64,000 nucleotides of DNA from Chloroflexota bacterium (GTDB taxonomy: Bacteria; Chloroflexota; Anaerolineae; Anaerolineales; Villigracilaceae), in assembly GCA_019873735.1 (NCBI GenBank), contig JAIOAQ010000006.1, positions 47,942 to 111,941 on the forward strand, written 5' to 3'. Below are positions 24,925-33,675 of this stretch, piece by piece (position 1 is the first letter of the stretch; each line of letters opens with the position of its first letter). The notes under the pieces were generated by a model that ran no database searches, had not been told where the DNA came from, and worked only from the letters and a program-made list of their open reading frames with translations. Both the position numbers and the translations under genes were made by a program.

Positions 24925-25827
24925 TTAATCCGTTTTTCCTGCCAACTGACGTAATTTTTGGCCGATTTCCCGCCATTGGATTTTGGAGATTCCCAGTTTC
25001 TGGCGGATTTTTTCGGATTCCATGCCGGAGCAGTAATCATTCAGTGCGCAAGTCCAGCGGCACATATCGAAAGAAAGGTGCTTATTCAGGCCTGCCTCCC
25101 GTCCGATATCTTCAAGCAAGTATTCCAGGCGGCGCGGCGACCATGGGAAGAGTTTGTCGGCGGGCTTGTATTGCTCCAGGTATTCTTTGTAAACCGGAAT
25201 CCACTCTGGCGCTAATCCAATCTTTCGTTCCTTGTAACGGTTGGTAGGGCTGGCATAGCGAATGAAAACGATGGGGCCGTTGGGGGCGTCCAGGTCAATG
25301 TGATTGAGATGGATTCCCAGGCATTCGCTTTTTTTAATGCCGGTGGTCAGCAATAAATATAGCAAGGCGTAAGGGCGCGCGTCCGGTTTGGTGTGATGCC
25401 GGTGTTTTTCGGCTGCTTCCAGCACGGCTTGCTTTTCTGCATCGGTTAGAACAGTTGGCAGGGGGCTGGTCACTGACCGCTGTGCCACTTTTTCGGCCGG
25501 GTCTACCAGCAAGACACCGCCGCGTTGCAGCCAGCGGAAAAAGGCCTTGATGGAGGTAATGCGCCGCGAAAGCGACTTCGGACTGCAGGGGACGCCGCGT
25601 TCCTTTTCCAACCAGTGAATAAAAAGGTTCAGGTCATTGGTGGTAATGGCTCCCAGGGTTCGGTCGGGCGGCAGGTACGCGGCCAGCAGGCGCAAGTCAG
25701 AAAGGAACGCTTTAACCGTGTGCCGGGAATTGCCCTGATCGGTCAGGTAAATCTCCCAGGCTTTGAGCGCCGGCGTCAGGGGAAGTTGTGCCGTCAGGTG
25801 GGCAGGGGTTTCAGATTGAGTGGTCAT
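24925..25827 (-). CDS. Tyrosine-recombinase-like protein lacking catalytic residues
   Basis: A 300-residue protein with the XerC/XerD layout: SAM-like N-terminal core-binding domain (about 18-105) and C-terminal catalytic fold (about 125-295). The catalytic set is eroded. The first Arg of TGLRxSE is K165 (TTGIKKSE). The HxxR box reads DMCRWT, so His is D254 while R257 remains. The LLGH His is I280 (KLGI). No Tyr occurs after residue 265, so the nucleophile is missing. The frame is intact and AAAGGAG precedes the ATG, so it looks maintained, perhaps as a DNA-binding protein. No attachment sites or mobile cargo are seen. Confidence 0.8.
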   Translation of the reverse strand: MTTQSETPAHLTAQLPLTPALKAWEIYLTDQGNSRHTVKAFLSDLRLLAAYLPPDRTLGAITTNDLNLFIHWLEKERGVPCSPKSLSRRITSIKAFFRWLQRGGVLLVDPAEKVAQRSVTSPLPTVLTDAEKQAVLEAAEKHRHHTKPDARPYALLYLLLTTGIKKSECLGIHLNHIDLDAPNGPIVFIRYASPTNRYKERKIGLAPEWIPVYKEYLEQYKPADKLFPWSPRRLEYLLEDIGREAGLNKHLSFDMCRWTCALNDYCSGMESEKIRQKLGISKIQWREIGQKLRQLAGKTD

Positions 25828-25839
25828 CTCAACTCCTTT

Positions 25840-25861
25840 ACCGGCCTCCGATCAGGCCGGT
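25840..25861 (-). promoter_or_regulatory. Hairpin in the leader of the recombinase-like gene
   Basis: ACCGGCCT (25840-25847) pairs perfectly with AGGCCGGT (25854-25861), loop 6 nt, ending just ahead of AAAGGAG on the minus strand. It could be an operator, a leader hairpin that affects translation, or the terminator of the LCP operon upstream. Confidence 0.4.
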
Positions 25862-25917
25862 TCTTGCGTATAGTTTAACTAACAATCCGCTGCCTGTCAA
25901 TAAAAGCCTCCCTGCTT

Positions 25918-27075
25918 TTAGGGACTGCCCACTGCCTGGCTCATCAAAGCCAGCACTTGTTCCCGATTCGGCAATAAAACCATAGCCCCGGTGAAAGGTT
26001 CAACCCAATCATAAAGCGGACCATATCCCAATACAAAGGAGGTAACCCGGTTGTTCTGGGCAGCCTGCTGGGCTGCCGGAGCCAGCGTGAGGGCATCTTG
26101 CAGGCTGACATTGGTGCTGACGCGGTCTTTATAGAGATTATAGAAATCGGGAATGCGGGAGAGGGCATCGAATTCCATCAAACGGTTGCCAATGGCCAGC
26201 ATGACTTCTTCTGCCCGGCGCAGGCGGTCGATGTCGTTGGATGTGTGCCGCGAGCGGACATACCATAGGGCCATTTCCCCATCCATGTGGATGAGACCGG
26301 CAGGGACGTAAAACCAGCCATAGCCGGTGCGTGTGTCATAGAGCGGTTGCGCTGCCTGCACGTCAATGCCGCCCAGGCTGTTGACAATGTCAATGAAATC
26401 CTGGAAGTTGACCATGACATAGTAGTCTGGTCGCACGCCCAGGTTATACTCAAATGTAAGCGCCAGTTGTTCGAAGCCGCCATGCGCCATGGCTGTGTTG
26501 ATGCGTTGCATGGTCCAACCGGGGATGTAAACATACAGGTCTCTTGGGATGGCAGTCAGGTGGATGCTGCCCGCATCCTGATTAATAGTGGCCAGAATAA
26601 TGGTATCTGTGCGGTAAATTGAACTATACGGACGCTGGTCAGAACCGAGCAAAAGGATGTTGACCTGATTGGGCGGCTGAGGAAGCAAACCGCTGGGCGG
26701 TGGAATTTCTATTGAGTTGGGGATGATTTGCGGCGTGGGGTATTCTCCCACAGGAGGCGTTACCAAAACTGGCAGAGGCGCTGGAAGCGGAGCAGATACA
26801 GGCAGAGTAGGGGCAGGGGTGGGAAGATATGTTGGGGTAGGAAATGGGGACGGCTGGTTGAGGGGATTCGCCGCCGAGAAGGGCTGAAAAGGCGTCGGCG
26901 TAGGCGTCGCGTCGGCTGGCGCCGTAATGAGGATATAAGGTCGTTGCGGGGAGGGGATGGGAGCAGCCGAGGCCGAAGATTGACAGGCTGTCAGGCACAG
27001 CAGGCAGATGAGTGCACAGAAGATGGTGGAGACAAGAGGACAATGCGGCTTGCCCGATGCTGGCTGCAGATTCAT
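25918..27075 (-). CDS. LytR-CpsA-Psr (LCP) family lipoprotein
   Basis: A 385-residue envelope protein. The lipoprotein signal ends LCLTAC, so C31 would be lipidated. A long Pro/Thr linker (about 40-135) leads to the LCP domain (about 145-330). LCP hallmarks: RTDTIILATIN, IPRDLYVYIPG and the Arg-rich RSRHTSNDIDRLRRAEEV. LCP enzymes transfer lipid-linked glycopolymers to peptidoglycan or glycoproteins. Lipobox anchoring is unusual for the family, which mostly uses a TM helix. It overlaps the LysM gene by 4 bp as the third gene of the pseudokinase operon. Confidence 0.88.
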   Translation of the reverse strand: MNLQPASGKPHCPLVSTIFCALICLLCLTACQSSASAAPIPSPQRPYILITAPADATPTPTPFQPFSAANPLNQPSPFPTPTYLPTPAPTLPVSAPLPAPLPVLVTPPVGEYPTPQIIPNSIEIPPPSGLLPQPPNQVNILLLGSDQRPYSSIYRTDTIILATINQDAGSIHLTAIPRDLYVYIPGWTMQRINTAMAHGGFEQLALTFEYNLGVRPDYYVMVNFQDFIDIVNSLGGIDVQAAQPLYDTRTGYGWFYVPAGLIHMDGEMALWYVRSRHTSNDIDRLRRAEEVMLAIGNRLMEFDALSRIPDFYNLYKDRVSTNVSLQDALTLAPAAQQAAQNNRVTSFVLGYGPLYDWVEPFTGAMVLLPNREQVLALMSQAVGSP

Positions 27076-27872
27076 GGAGTTGCAGTTGCGGTGGCTGTGG
27101 CGGTGGGAGGCGGCGTTTCTGTTGCAGGCGGAATCTCGGTGGCTGTGGCCGTACTGGTGGGGAGCAGGATAATCGTCAGCGGCGTTTCGGTGGGAGCCGC
27201 CAGGGTGAAAGTGGCCGGTAACGTGGGGGGAATCATCGGCGTCGGCGTGAAGATGGGGGTCAACGTGGGAATGTTGGGAACATAGATGGTGCTGCCGGCA
27301 ATAATCAGGTTAGGAGAAGGGAGGCAATTCGCCCGCTGCAAATCGGCTGCCTTCATTCCGTAAGAAAGGCCTATGCGGTAAAGGTTATCCCCCGGCTGGA
27401 CGATGTATTTTACCCAGCCGGCAGGCGGAACACAGACTGTGGGGCTGACGGGGACCGGCGGCACATATAACACATACCCCGCAATCAGGCTTGGCGCGTA
27501 GAGACAATTTCCCTGACGCAAGGCCTCAACTGTGGTATGGAAACGCTGCGCCAGGCTTTCCAGGCTATCGCCTGGGTAAATGGTATAGGGCATCCAGCCA
27601 GGGGGCGGGGGGCAAGTGGATGGGGGAATAATCGTGTACGTGGGCGACGGTGATGGCGTCGGAGCAGGCGCCTCGGTTGGAGCAAGCGAGACAATCGGAG
27701 TCGGCACGATGGGTGATGGAAAGACCGGATGAGCCGGCACAGCCGTTGGAGAAACCTGGAATACAGGGGCCATTCCCCCCTCGGTAAAGGCCAGAAGAAA
27801 CCCTCCCAGAATGATGACGCCGGAGGCCAGTGCCATTAACAGGCCAGCAGACACCTGGCGCACAGACTGCAT
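27072..27872 (-). CDS. Membrane-anchored double-LysM protein with Cys pairs
   Basis: A 266-residue protein with one N-terminal TM helix (about 9-29), a Pro/Thr/Ser linker (35-85) and two LysM domains (about 95-137 and 154-198). Each LysM begins after C-PPxGW and contains an internal Cys (C87/C123, C147/C183), so one disulfide per domain is likely outside the cell. The tail (200-266) is Thr/Pro/Ala-rich. LysM binds GlcNAc polymers such as peptidoglycan. It begins 2 bp after the pseudokinase stop and overlaps the LCP start, which ties the three together. Confidence 0.87.
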   Translation of the reverse strand: MQSVRQVSAGLLMALASGVIILGGFLLAFTEGGMAPVFQVSPTAVPAHPVFPSPIVPTPIVSLAPTEAPAPTPSPSPTYTIIPPSTCPPPPGWMPYTIYPGDSLESLAQRFHTTVEALRQGNCLYAPSLIAGYVLYVPPVPVSPTVCVPPAGWVKYIVQPGDNLYRIGLSYGMKAADLQRANCLPSPNLIIAGSTIYVPNIPTLTPIFTPTPMIPPTLPATFTLAAPTETPLTIILLPTSTATATEIPPATETPPPTATATATATP

Positions 27873-27874
27873 AC

Positions 27875-30226
27875 TCAGGCCTCTTGAGCGGAGACTGACG
27901 CGGCCGGTCTGGAGACGGGAAGCAGCACACTAAACGTCGCGCCGACGCCCGGTTCACTTTCGACCCAAATGCGTCCGTGTTGAGCCTCTGTCAGGGTTTT
28001 CGCGATGGATAGGCCAACACCGGTATCCCCGATGCCCTGGATAAGAACATTATCTGCCCGGTAGAGCCGTGAGAAAACGCGGGGTAAATCTTCGGCCGGA
28101 ATGCCGCCGCCGGTATCCGAGACTTGAATCATGACGTATTCTTGCCCGCCGTCATTACGTGTTTGCACGCGCAGGGTGATTGTACCTTCCATTGGGGTAG
28201 CCGCGCCGGCGTTTTGTAAGAGGTGAATGAGGATTTGTTGAAGCGCCTCGCGGTCAGCCTGGATCGGCGCAATGGACTTCGGCAGGTCAAGGTGCATGGT
28301 GATGTTCTTCTCGCGGATCTGACTGCTGGTGTAAGCCACCGCATTGTCAATTACCAGATTCAAGTCCACGGCTTCAGGTTTCAGTTCGGATAAGCCCGAT
28401 TCAATGGTGGTGATCTGAATCAGGTCATCTATCAGACTGCGGATGCGTTCGGTAGAGGCTTTGATGCGCTCCACAAACTTGCGTTGCAAGGCGCCCAAGA
28501 TGCCAACCGATTCGCCCAGCAATAGATCGGTGTAACCGATGATGGAGGACATCGGCTGACGCAATTCTTGCGAAATCGAAGCGATGATTTCCGCCTGCTC
28601 GCTGGCGCGTGGAGAGCCTTTTTGTTTTTCCAGTTCCAGGATTTTTATATTGGCTTCTGCCAGTTGATTTTGCAGCCGGGCAACCTCTTCAAGCGTCAGG
28701 CGGAGTTCGCGTTCAATGTAGGAGGCATCCGGCGCTTTCGTGGCCGGCAAACCTTGAGCCGCTTTGCGCAGTTCTTCGTTTTCGGCCTGCAATTGAGCAA
28801 TGATTCTTTGCGCCTCGTTTTGCAGCGTTGTCATTGCCGCCAGATTCTCGGCAGTCTCCTGATATTTTTCTACCTGCTTGAGGGCCTCTTCAAGTTGACG
28901 CGCCAGTTCCTGATTTTTCTTCTGCAGTTCTGCTGCTTTGGCCCGTTCTTCTTCAATCTCCTGGGCGGCTTGCAGGCTTTTATCTTCCAGCGTGGCAAGT
29001 TGCTGACTGCGCTGAATAATGGGAGCCAATGCACCGGAGATATTGGCCAAAAAGGATTGGTCTTCTGCACTCCACAGGCGGTTTGAGTACGGCGACAAAA
29101 GCAACAGTCCACCCAGCGATTGCCGCTCTGCTGTCAAAATGGGCACAAACAACAGGTGCCCCGGATTGCTCAGGCCCAGCAAGTCGCTCAATCCACGCAC
29201 ATCGCCAGAAGTGCTGCTGGCCGGCAGGCGCAGAGCACGTCCGCGCTGGAGGGCGCTGGCCACCATTGGGATCGTATTCGGCAGAATGCTGGCGCCATCC
29301 AGTTTCTCTTCTCGAATCAGGTCGTAGCCGCTGGGAATGATAATCTGACTGCGGTCATCTGTCAGAAAAAGGAGGAAGCACAGGTCGGCCAGCATGGTCT
29401 GGGCCACAGCGCGGGTGATGGCCTGGCTGACTTTATCGGTATTGACTTCTCCTGCCAGAGAGAGCAGCGAATGAAAGGTCTTTGGGTCTGTGCTGTAACG
29501 TCGCCTTTCGGGCATTTCGGCATTAACCTGCCGGACGGTTACCGTACGCGTCTGCACCGGAAAGCGCTGCGGCAGGGTTAGCAAAAGCGGATAGGCCATC
29601 AGGTAAGTCAGACGGCTGGTGCCGGCATAATCGCCCTGCGCGCCGTTAAACAAAACGTGCAAAAGGTGGCCGATGAATCCCAGGCATAGAAAGGCAAAGC
29701 CGTTGCCCCAGCCATTCGGGCGGCGCACAAGCAAAATAACCAGCCCGATCGCCAGCACCCCCAGCGAGAAGACCTGCCAGATGACATCTGCCGGGCTGCC
29801 ATTAAATGGGGCCGTTGGGCTGCCTTGCCGTTCGACAATGTTCAGGGCTGCACCGGCCACGGTAAAGAGCGTCAGCAGAATTGATGCCGCGTCAGATGGG
29901 CGGCTTGGCTCTGGAAAGGCCCATAACCAGATGAGCCATATGCTACTGACCAGCATTACCGTCCGGTCCAGAATCGGCAGGAGGACGTTAGAGTCCACCA
30001 CCCCCTGCCAGATCAACCCGCTGACCAGGAAAAGCCCGATTTGCAGCAACAGCAGAATGGACAGGCCGACCACCGTCCGCCGCGCCTGAGGAAACTCGCT
30101 GATGCGCCAGTGCATGAAGGCGCCTTGAAGCGCGCCGCCAATGGAAAATACCAGCACCAGGTGGTAAACCAGGTTACCCGGTGGAACGGTCAAGAAATTG
30201 AAAGTTTCCCAAAAATATGTACCCAT
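27875..30226 (-). CDS. 7-TM GAF sensor with histidine-kinase core lacking the phospho-His
   Basis: A 783-residue sensor. Residues 15-225 hold about seven TM helices, 245-405 a GAF domain and 405-540 a long coiled coil. At the HisKA H-box the sequence is SISQELRQPM, so Q553 (codon CAA at 28568-28570) replaces the phosphoacceptor His. The ATPase domain keeps its N-box (LLQNAGAATP), G1 (DTGGG) and G2 (GDTGVGLSI). It should bind ATP but cannot autophosphorylate in the usual way, so allosteric or scaffold signalling is inferred. No response regulator is adjacent. Start: ATG 30226, just after a strong promoter and without a Shine-Dalgarno. Confidence 0.85.
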   Translation of the reverse strand: MGTYFWETFNFLTVPPGNLVYHLVLVFSIGGALQGAFMHWRISEFPQARRTVVGLSILLLLQIGLFLVSGLIWQGVVDSNVLLPILDRTVMLVSSIWLIWLWAFPEPSRPSDAASILLTLFTVAGAALNIVERQGSPTAPFNGSPADVIWQVFSLGVLAIGLVILLVRRPNGWGNGFAFLCLGFIGHLLHVLFNGAQGDYAGTSRLTYLMAYPLLLTLPQRFPVQTRTVTVRQVNAEMPERRRYSTDPKTFHSLLSLAGEVNTDKVSQAITRAVAQTMLADLCFLLFLTDDRSQIIIPSGYDLIREEKLDGASILPNTIPMVASALQRGRALRLPASSTSGDVRGLSDLLGLSNPGHLLFVPILTAERQSLGGLLLLSPYSNRLWSAEDQSFLANISGALAPIIQRSQQLATLEDKSLQAAQEIEEERAKAAELQKKNQELARQLEEALKQVEKYQETAENLAAMTTLQNEAQRIIAQLQAENEELRKAAQGLPATKAPDASYIERELRLTLEEVARLQNQLAEANIKILELEKQKGSPRASEQAEIIASISQELRQPMSSIIGYTDLLLGESVGILGALQRKFVERIKASTERIRSLIDDLIQITTIESGLSELKPEAVDLNLVIDNAVAYTSSQIREKNITMHLDLPKSIAPIQADREALQQILIHLLQNAGAATPMEGTITLRVQTRNDGGQEYVMIQVSDTGGGIPAEDLPRVFSRLYRADNVLIQGIGDTGVGLSIAKTLTEAQHGRIWVESEPGVGATFSVLLPVSRPAASVSAQEA

Positions 30227-30238
30227 GTTTGCAATGCG

Positions 30239-30267
30239 ATTATAGCACGGCGTGAACCGCCCTACAA
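30239..30267 (-). promoter_or_regulatory. Promoter of the pseudokinase-LysM-LCP operon
   Basis: On the minus strand TTGTAG (30262-30267), 17 bases, then perfect TATAAT (30239-30244). Twelve bases separate the -10 from the ATG, so the leader is about 5 nt. Confidence 0.7.
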
Positions 30268-30281
30268 CCAAACAAAGTTGC

Positions 30282-30290
30282 TGATAAAAT
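30282..30290 (+). promoter_or_regulatory. Extended -10 of the TPR protein gene
   Basis: TGATAAAAT (30282-30290), twelve bases ahead of the ATG at 30303. The base pairs at 30262-30267 would be its -35 position as well as the -35 of the divergent operon, so the two promoters share DNA. Confidence 0.4.
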
Positions 30291-30302
30291 TATATCAAAG
30301 TC

Positions 30303-31712
30303 ATGCCCCTTTCTCCCCACCTGCGCAACGTTCTGATTTTGCTCCTTTTGCTGTCCCTTATCGGCCTGCCTCCCGTGTGGCTTGGCATATCCGCCGAGAA
30401 GGATGCCCACCTGGCCGAACAGCAAAATGATCCTGCCCGCTCTGCCCGCCTGTATGAACAGGCTGCCCTGCATTTGCCCTGGCAGCCTGCCCTCTGGCAG
30501 GAGGCCGGCCTGGCCGCTCTTGCGGCGGGCAAGGCCGATGAGGCCATCCGTTTGTTTGACGAGGCCCGCCAGCGCGGGGCGCTTACCCTCCCCGGACAAA
30601 TTGCCCTGGGACAGGCTCTCTGGCAGACCGGTCAGATGCAGGCCGCGTTGACGGTTTGGGAGGCAGCCTTTGCCGCTTCGGGGCCGAACCCTGAATTGCT
30701 CGGCCGTCTCGTTGAGGCGTATCACGCCTCGGGCCGTTACAGCGATGAACAAGAGGCACTGCAGCGCCTCTTATCTGTCCGCCCGCAGGAGGCACAGGCA
30801 CACTACCGGCTGGGTTTGTTGCTTGCTGCCTCGCAGCCCGAAGCAGCCCTGAAGGAAATGATGGAGGCGGCCCGCCTCGATCCGACGCTCGAGACGAAGG
30901 TGCAGCCTGTGCGCCGGGCGCTTACGCTGGCCTTGTTATCCGACGACCCTGCCTATCGTCTGACGGTGACCGGGCAGGGACTGGCAGCCGTCAATGAATG
31001 GGATCTCGCCCGGCAGGCTTTTGTTCAGGCCGTGCGGCTTCGTCCGGCGTATGCCGAGGCGTGGGCCTGCCTGGGAGAGGCCGACCAGCATCTCGGTCAA
31101 GATGGAACCGCCGCGCTCAAACAGGCCGAAGATCTGAATCCAGATTCAGCGCTTGTGCAGGCCTTCCTGGGATTGTACTATCAGCGGCAGGGACTGACAG
31201 CAGAGGCCGTCCGGCATTTTGGGCTGGCGGCCGCCCTGGAGCCGGAGAACGCCGCCTGGCAGGCAGCGCTGGCCGAGGCCTATACCCAGGATGGCAATTT
31301 GCCGCTGGCGCTGGAGGCGCATCAACGGGCAACACAGATTGCGCCGCGCGAGGCGCAATACTGGCGCAGGCTGGCTGCCTTCTGCGCTATTTATGAGTAT
31401 CAGATCAGCGAGATTGGCCTGCCGGCTGCCCGCCGCGCGCTCGAACTGGCCCCTGAAGATGCCAGCGCCCTGGATGTGATGGGGCAAATTTATCTTGCTC
31501 TTGGTAATCGGCCGCTGGCCGAGAAGTATTTCCAGCAGGCGCTTAAGGCCGACCCGAATCTGGCCGAGGCGCATTTGCATTTGGGGTTGGTTTATCTGCA
31601 GAGCGGCCAGATGGCGCTGGCTCGTCAGGCCTTACAGCGCAGCGCCGAACTGGCGGCCGGCTCGCCGCTGGAAGAACAGGCGCAAATGTTGCTGCGCCAG
31701 TATTTCCCCTGA
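30303..31712 (+). CDS. Membrane-anchored tetratricopeptide repeat protein
   Basis: A 469-residue protein with one N-terminal TM helix (about 9-27) followed by roughly ten TPR units to the C-terminus. Examples are ALWQEAGLAALAAGKADEAI, AWACLGEADQHLGQ and AEAHLHLGLVYLQSGQMALA. It has no enzymatic domain, so it probably scaffolds protein contacts at the membrane. Its divergent promoter region is shared with the pseudokinase operon. It heads a run of plus-strand genes; the next begins 34 bp later with its own possible -10. Confidence 0.85.
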   Translation: MPLSPHLRNVLILLLLLSLIGLPPVWLGISAEKDAHLAEQQNDPARSARLYEQAALHLPWQPALWQEAGLAALAAGKADEAIRLFDEARQRGALTLPGQIALGQALWQTGQMQAALTVWEAAFAASGPNPELLGRLVEAYHASGRYSDEQEALQRLLSVRPQEAQAHYRLGLLLAASQPEAALKEMMEAARLDPTLETKVQPVRRALTLALLSDDPAYRLTVTGQGLAAVNEWDLARQAFVQAVRLRPAYAEAWACLGEADQHLGQDGTAALKQAEDLNPDSALVQAFLGLYYQRQGLTAEAVRHFGLAAALEPENAAWQAALAEAYTQDGNLPLALEAHQRATQIAPREAQYWRRLAAFCAIYEYQISEIGLPAARRALELAPEDASALDVMGQIYLALGNRPLAEKYFQQALKADPNLAEAHLHLGLVYLQSGQMALARQALQRSAELAAGSPLEEQAQMLLRQYFP

Positions 31713-31746
31713 CGCAACCTCTGCTTTGGGTTAAAATCACAAGCCT

Positions 31747-32397
31747 ATGCCTAAGACTCTCTCCTGCATTGCCCTGCTGGTGGGTCTGGCGCTGGGATTA
31801 ACCGGCTGTCAACTACCCACAGAACGCTGGAATGCGCCGCCTTCAGGTTCGGTGCTGTTTCAGGATGATTTTTCCAACGCCGCCGGCCGCTGGCAGGTGA
31901 CGCTTGGCGATGTCGGCCTGGCCGGCGCCTACAAAGGCACGTTTCGCTTTGTGGTCCGCGCGCCAGAGACACAGATCTGGTCCACGCCGGGCTTGGATTT
32001 TGCCTCGGCGCGTCTTGAGGTGGATGCAGCCCGTTTTGGCGGTCCAGAAGAGAACCGCATGGGTCTGATTTGCCGTTATCGTAGCCCAGAGGACTATTAC
32101 TTTTTCATCATCAGCGCAGACGGGTATTATGCTATTGGCAAGGTGACGGGGGGCACGCCGGCGCTGATCGGTCAGGAGCAGATGCAGTATTCCTCGGCCA
32201 TACAAACCGGCTGGGCGATTAATCATCTGCGCGCCGATTGTATTGGGGATACCCTGACATTCTATGTCAATTATTTGCCGGTGGCGTTGGTGCATGATGG
32301 CGACCATACTGTCGGCGATGTGGGCCTCGTGGCCGGCTCCTTTGAGCAGACGGGCGTGGATGTGATTTTCGATAATTTTATTGTGCTTCAACCGTGA
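31747..32397 (+). CDS. Lipoprotein with a concanavalin-like beta-sandwich domain
   Basis: A 216-residue predicted lipoprotein (lipobox LTGC, about C20). From about 36 it has the strand pattern of a LamG/family-16-like jelly roll seen in many secreted Chloroflexota proteins: VLFQDDFSNAAGRW, then LICRYRSPEDYYFFII, and DVIFDNFIVLQP at the end. No catalytic residues are recognised; ligand binding is likely. A TAAAAT box ends nine bases before the ATG. It overlaps mtaB by 4 bp (GTGA). Confidence 0.75.
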   Translation: MPKTLSCIALLVGLALGLTGCQLPTERWNAPPSGSVLFQDDFSNAAGRWQVTLGDVGLAGAYKGTFRFVVRAPETQIWSTPGLDFASARLEVDAARFGGPEENRMGLICRYRSPEDYYFFIISADGYYAIGKVTGGTPALIGQEQMQYSSAIQTGWAINHLRADCIGDTLTFYVNYLPVALVHDGDHTVGDVGLVAGSFEQTGVDVIFDNFIVLQP

Positions 32398-33659
32398 AAA
32401 TTTTTCTCGATACTGTCGGCTGCCGTCTGAATCAGGCGGAGATTGAGAACCTGGCCCGTCAGTTTCGCGCTGCCGGGCATGAGATTGTTGCCAGCGCCGC
32501 CGAGGCCGATCTGGCGGTGGTGAACACATGCACGGTCACGGCGCAGGCAGCAGCCGATTCGCGCGCTGCCTTGCGGCGCGCAGGGCGGCTAGGCGCGGGT
32601 GAAATTGTCGCCACCGGCTGTTGGGCCACGCTGGAACCCCAGGCTGCAGCGGCTTTGCCGGGGGTCTCGCGTGTGATCCTGAACACCGAAAAAGACTCAC
32701 TCGTCTCCACACTGCTCAACACCTCGTCTTTTGATCTTGAACCGCTTGCCCGTCAGCCGCTGCCGGGTCTGCGCCAGCGGACGCGCGCCTTCATCAAGGT
32801 TCAGGACGGCTGCGATAACGCCTGCACGTTTTGTATTACCACGCTGGCGCGCGGCGCGGCGCGTTCGCGTCCGCTGACAGAGGTGCTGGCTGACATTCGT
32901 TACGCGCTGGATGGCGGCGTGCAGGAAATCGTCCTCACCGGCGTGCATCTTGGCGCCTGGGGGAAAGACCTGGGTTTGCCCCTGCACCATCTCATCGAGT
33001 CCATTTTGAAGCAGACTGACGTGCCGCGTTTGCGCCTTTCCTCCCTCGAACCGTGGGACCTGGACGAAAACTTCTTTGCCCTGTGGGAAGACAGGCGGCT
33101 CATGCCGCACCTTCACCTGCCGCTGCAATCTGGAAGCGCTTCGGTGCTGCGGCGGATGGCGCGCAAGACGACGCCCGAAGCCTTTGCCGCGCTGCTGGAC
33201 TCTGCCCGCCGGCACATTCCAGGCGTGGCCATCACCACAGATGTCATTGCCGGCTTCCCCGGCGAGACAGAAGCCGAATTTGCCGAAAGCCTGGCGTTCA
33301 TCCGCCGTATGGCCTTTGCGGGTGGACATGCCTTTACCTACTCGCCCCGTCCCGGCACGGCGGCAGCGCGGATGCGCGGCCAGGTCAGGCCGGAGGTGCG
33401 TAAAGAGCGAAATGCAATCCTGCGTCAGACTTTTGAAGCGGCTGCTCAGGCCTATCGCCGCAATTTCCTGGGCAGCAGGCTGGCCGTGTTATGGGAGTCC
33501 GCTTCTGCTGTGGGCCAATCGGGCTGGCAAATGGAGGGACTGAGTGGAAATTACATTCGGGTCACGGCCACTGCTTCAGAGCCGCGCTGGAACCGCATTG
33601 ATGATGTGCAACTGACCGGCCTGACAGAGAACGGCCTGCTTGGTACGATTACGCTATAA
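32394..33659 (+). CDS. mtaB: tRNA t6A37 methylthiotransferase MtaB
   Basis: A 421-residue radical-SAM methylthiotransferase that turns t6A37 into ms2t6A37 in ANN-decoding tRNAs. The N-terminal UPF0004 domain carries cluster cysteines in DTVGCRLNQAE, NTCTVT and ATGCWA. The radical-SAM CxxxCxxC is C140, C144 and C147 (CDNACTFC). A TRAM-like tail closes the protein. The start is a GTG overlapping the preceding stop. The -10-like TATAAT at its 3' end (33654-33659) may serve the next gene. Confidence 0.93.
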   Translation: MKIFLDTVGCRLNQAEIENLARQFRAAGHEIVASAAEADLAVVNTCTVTAQAAADSRAALRRAGRLGAGEIVATGCWATLEPQAAAALPGVSRVILNTEKDSLVSTLLNTSSFDLEPLARQPLPGLRQRTRAFIKVQDGCDNACTFCITTLARGAARSRPLTEVLADIRYALDGGVQEIVLTGVHLGAWGKDLGLPLHHLIESILKQTDVPRLRLSSLEPWDLDENFFALWEDRRLMPHLHLPLQSGSASVLRRMARKTTPEAFAALLDSARRHIPGVAITTDVIAGFPGETEAEFAESLAFIRRMAFAGGHAFTYSPRPGTAAARMRGQVRPEVRKERNAILRQTFEAAAQAYRRNFLGSRLAVLWESASAVGQSGWQMEGLSGNYIRVTATASEPRWNRIDDVQLTGLTENGLLGTITL

Positions 33660-33675
33660 TAGCCTTCCGGGTTTG

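Noticed and set aside
25828..25917. Integrase attachment site beside the recombinase-like gene
   Set aside because: No tRNA or direct repeats flank the gene and the protein lacks its catalytic residues.
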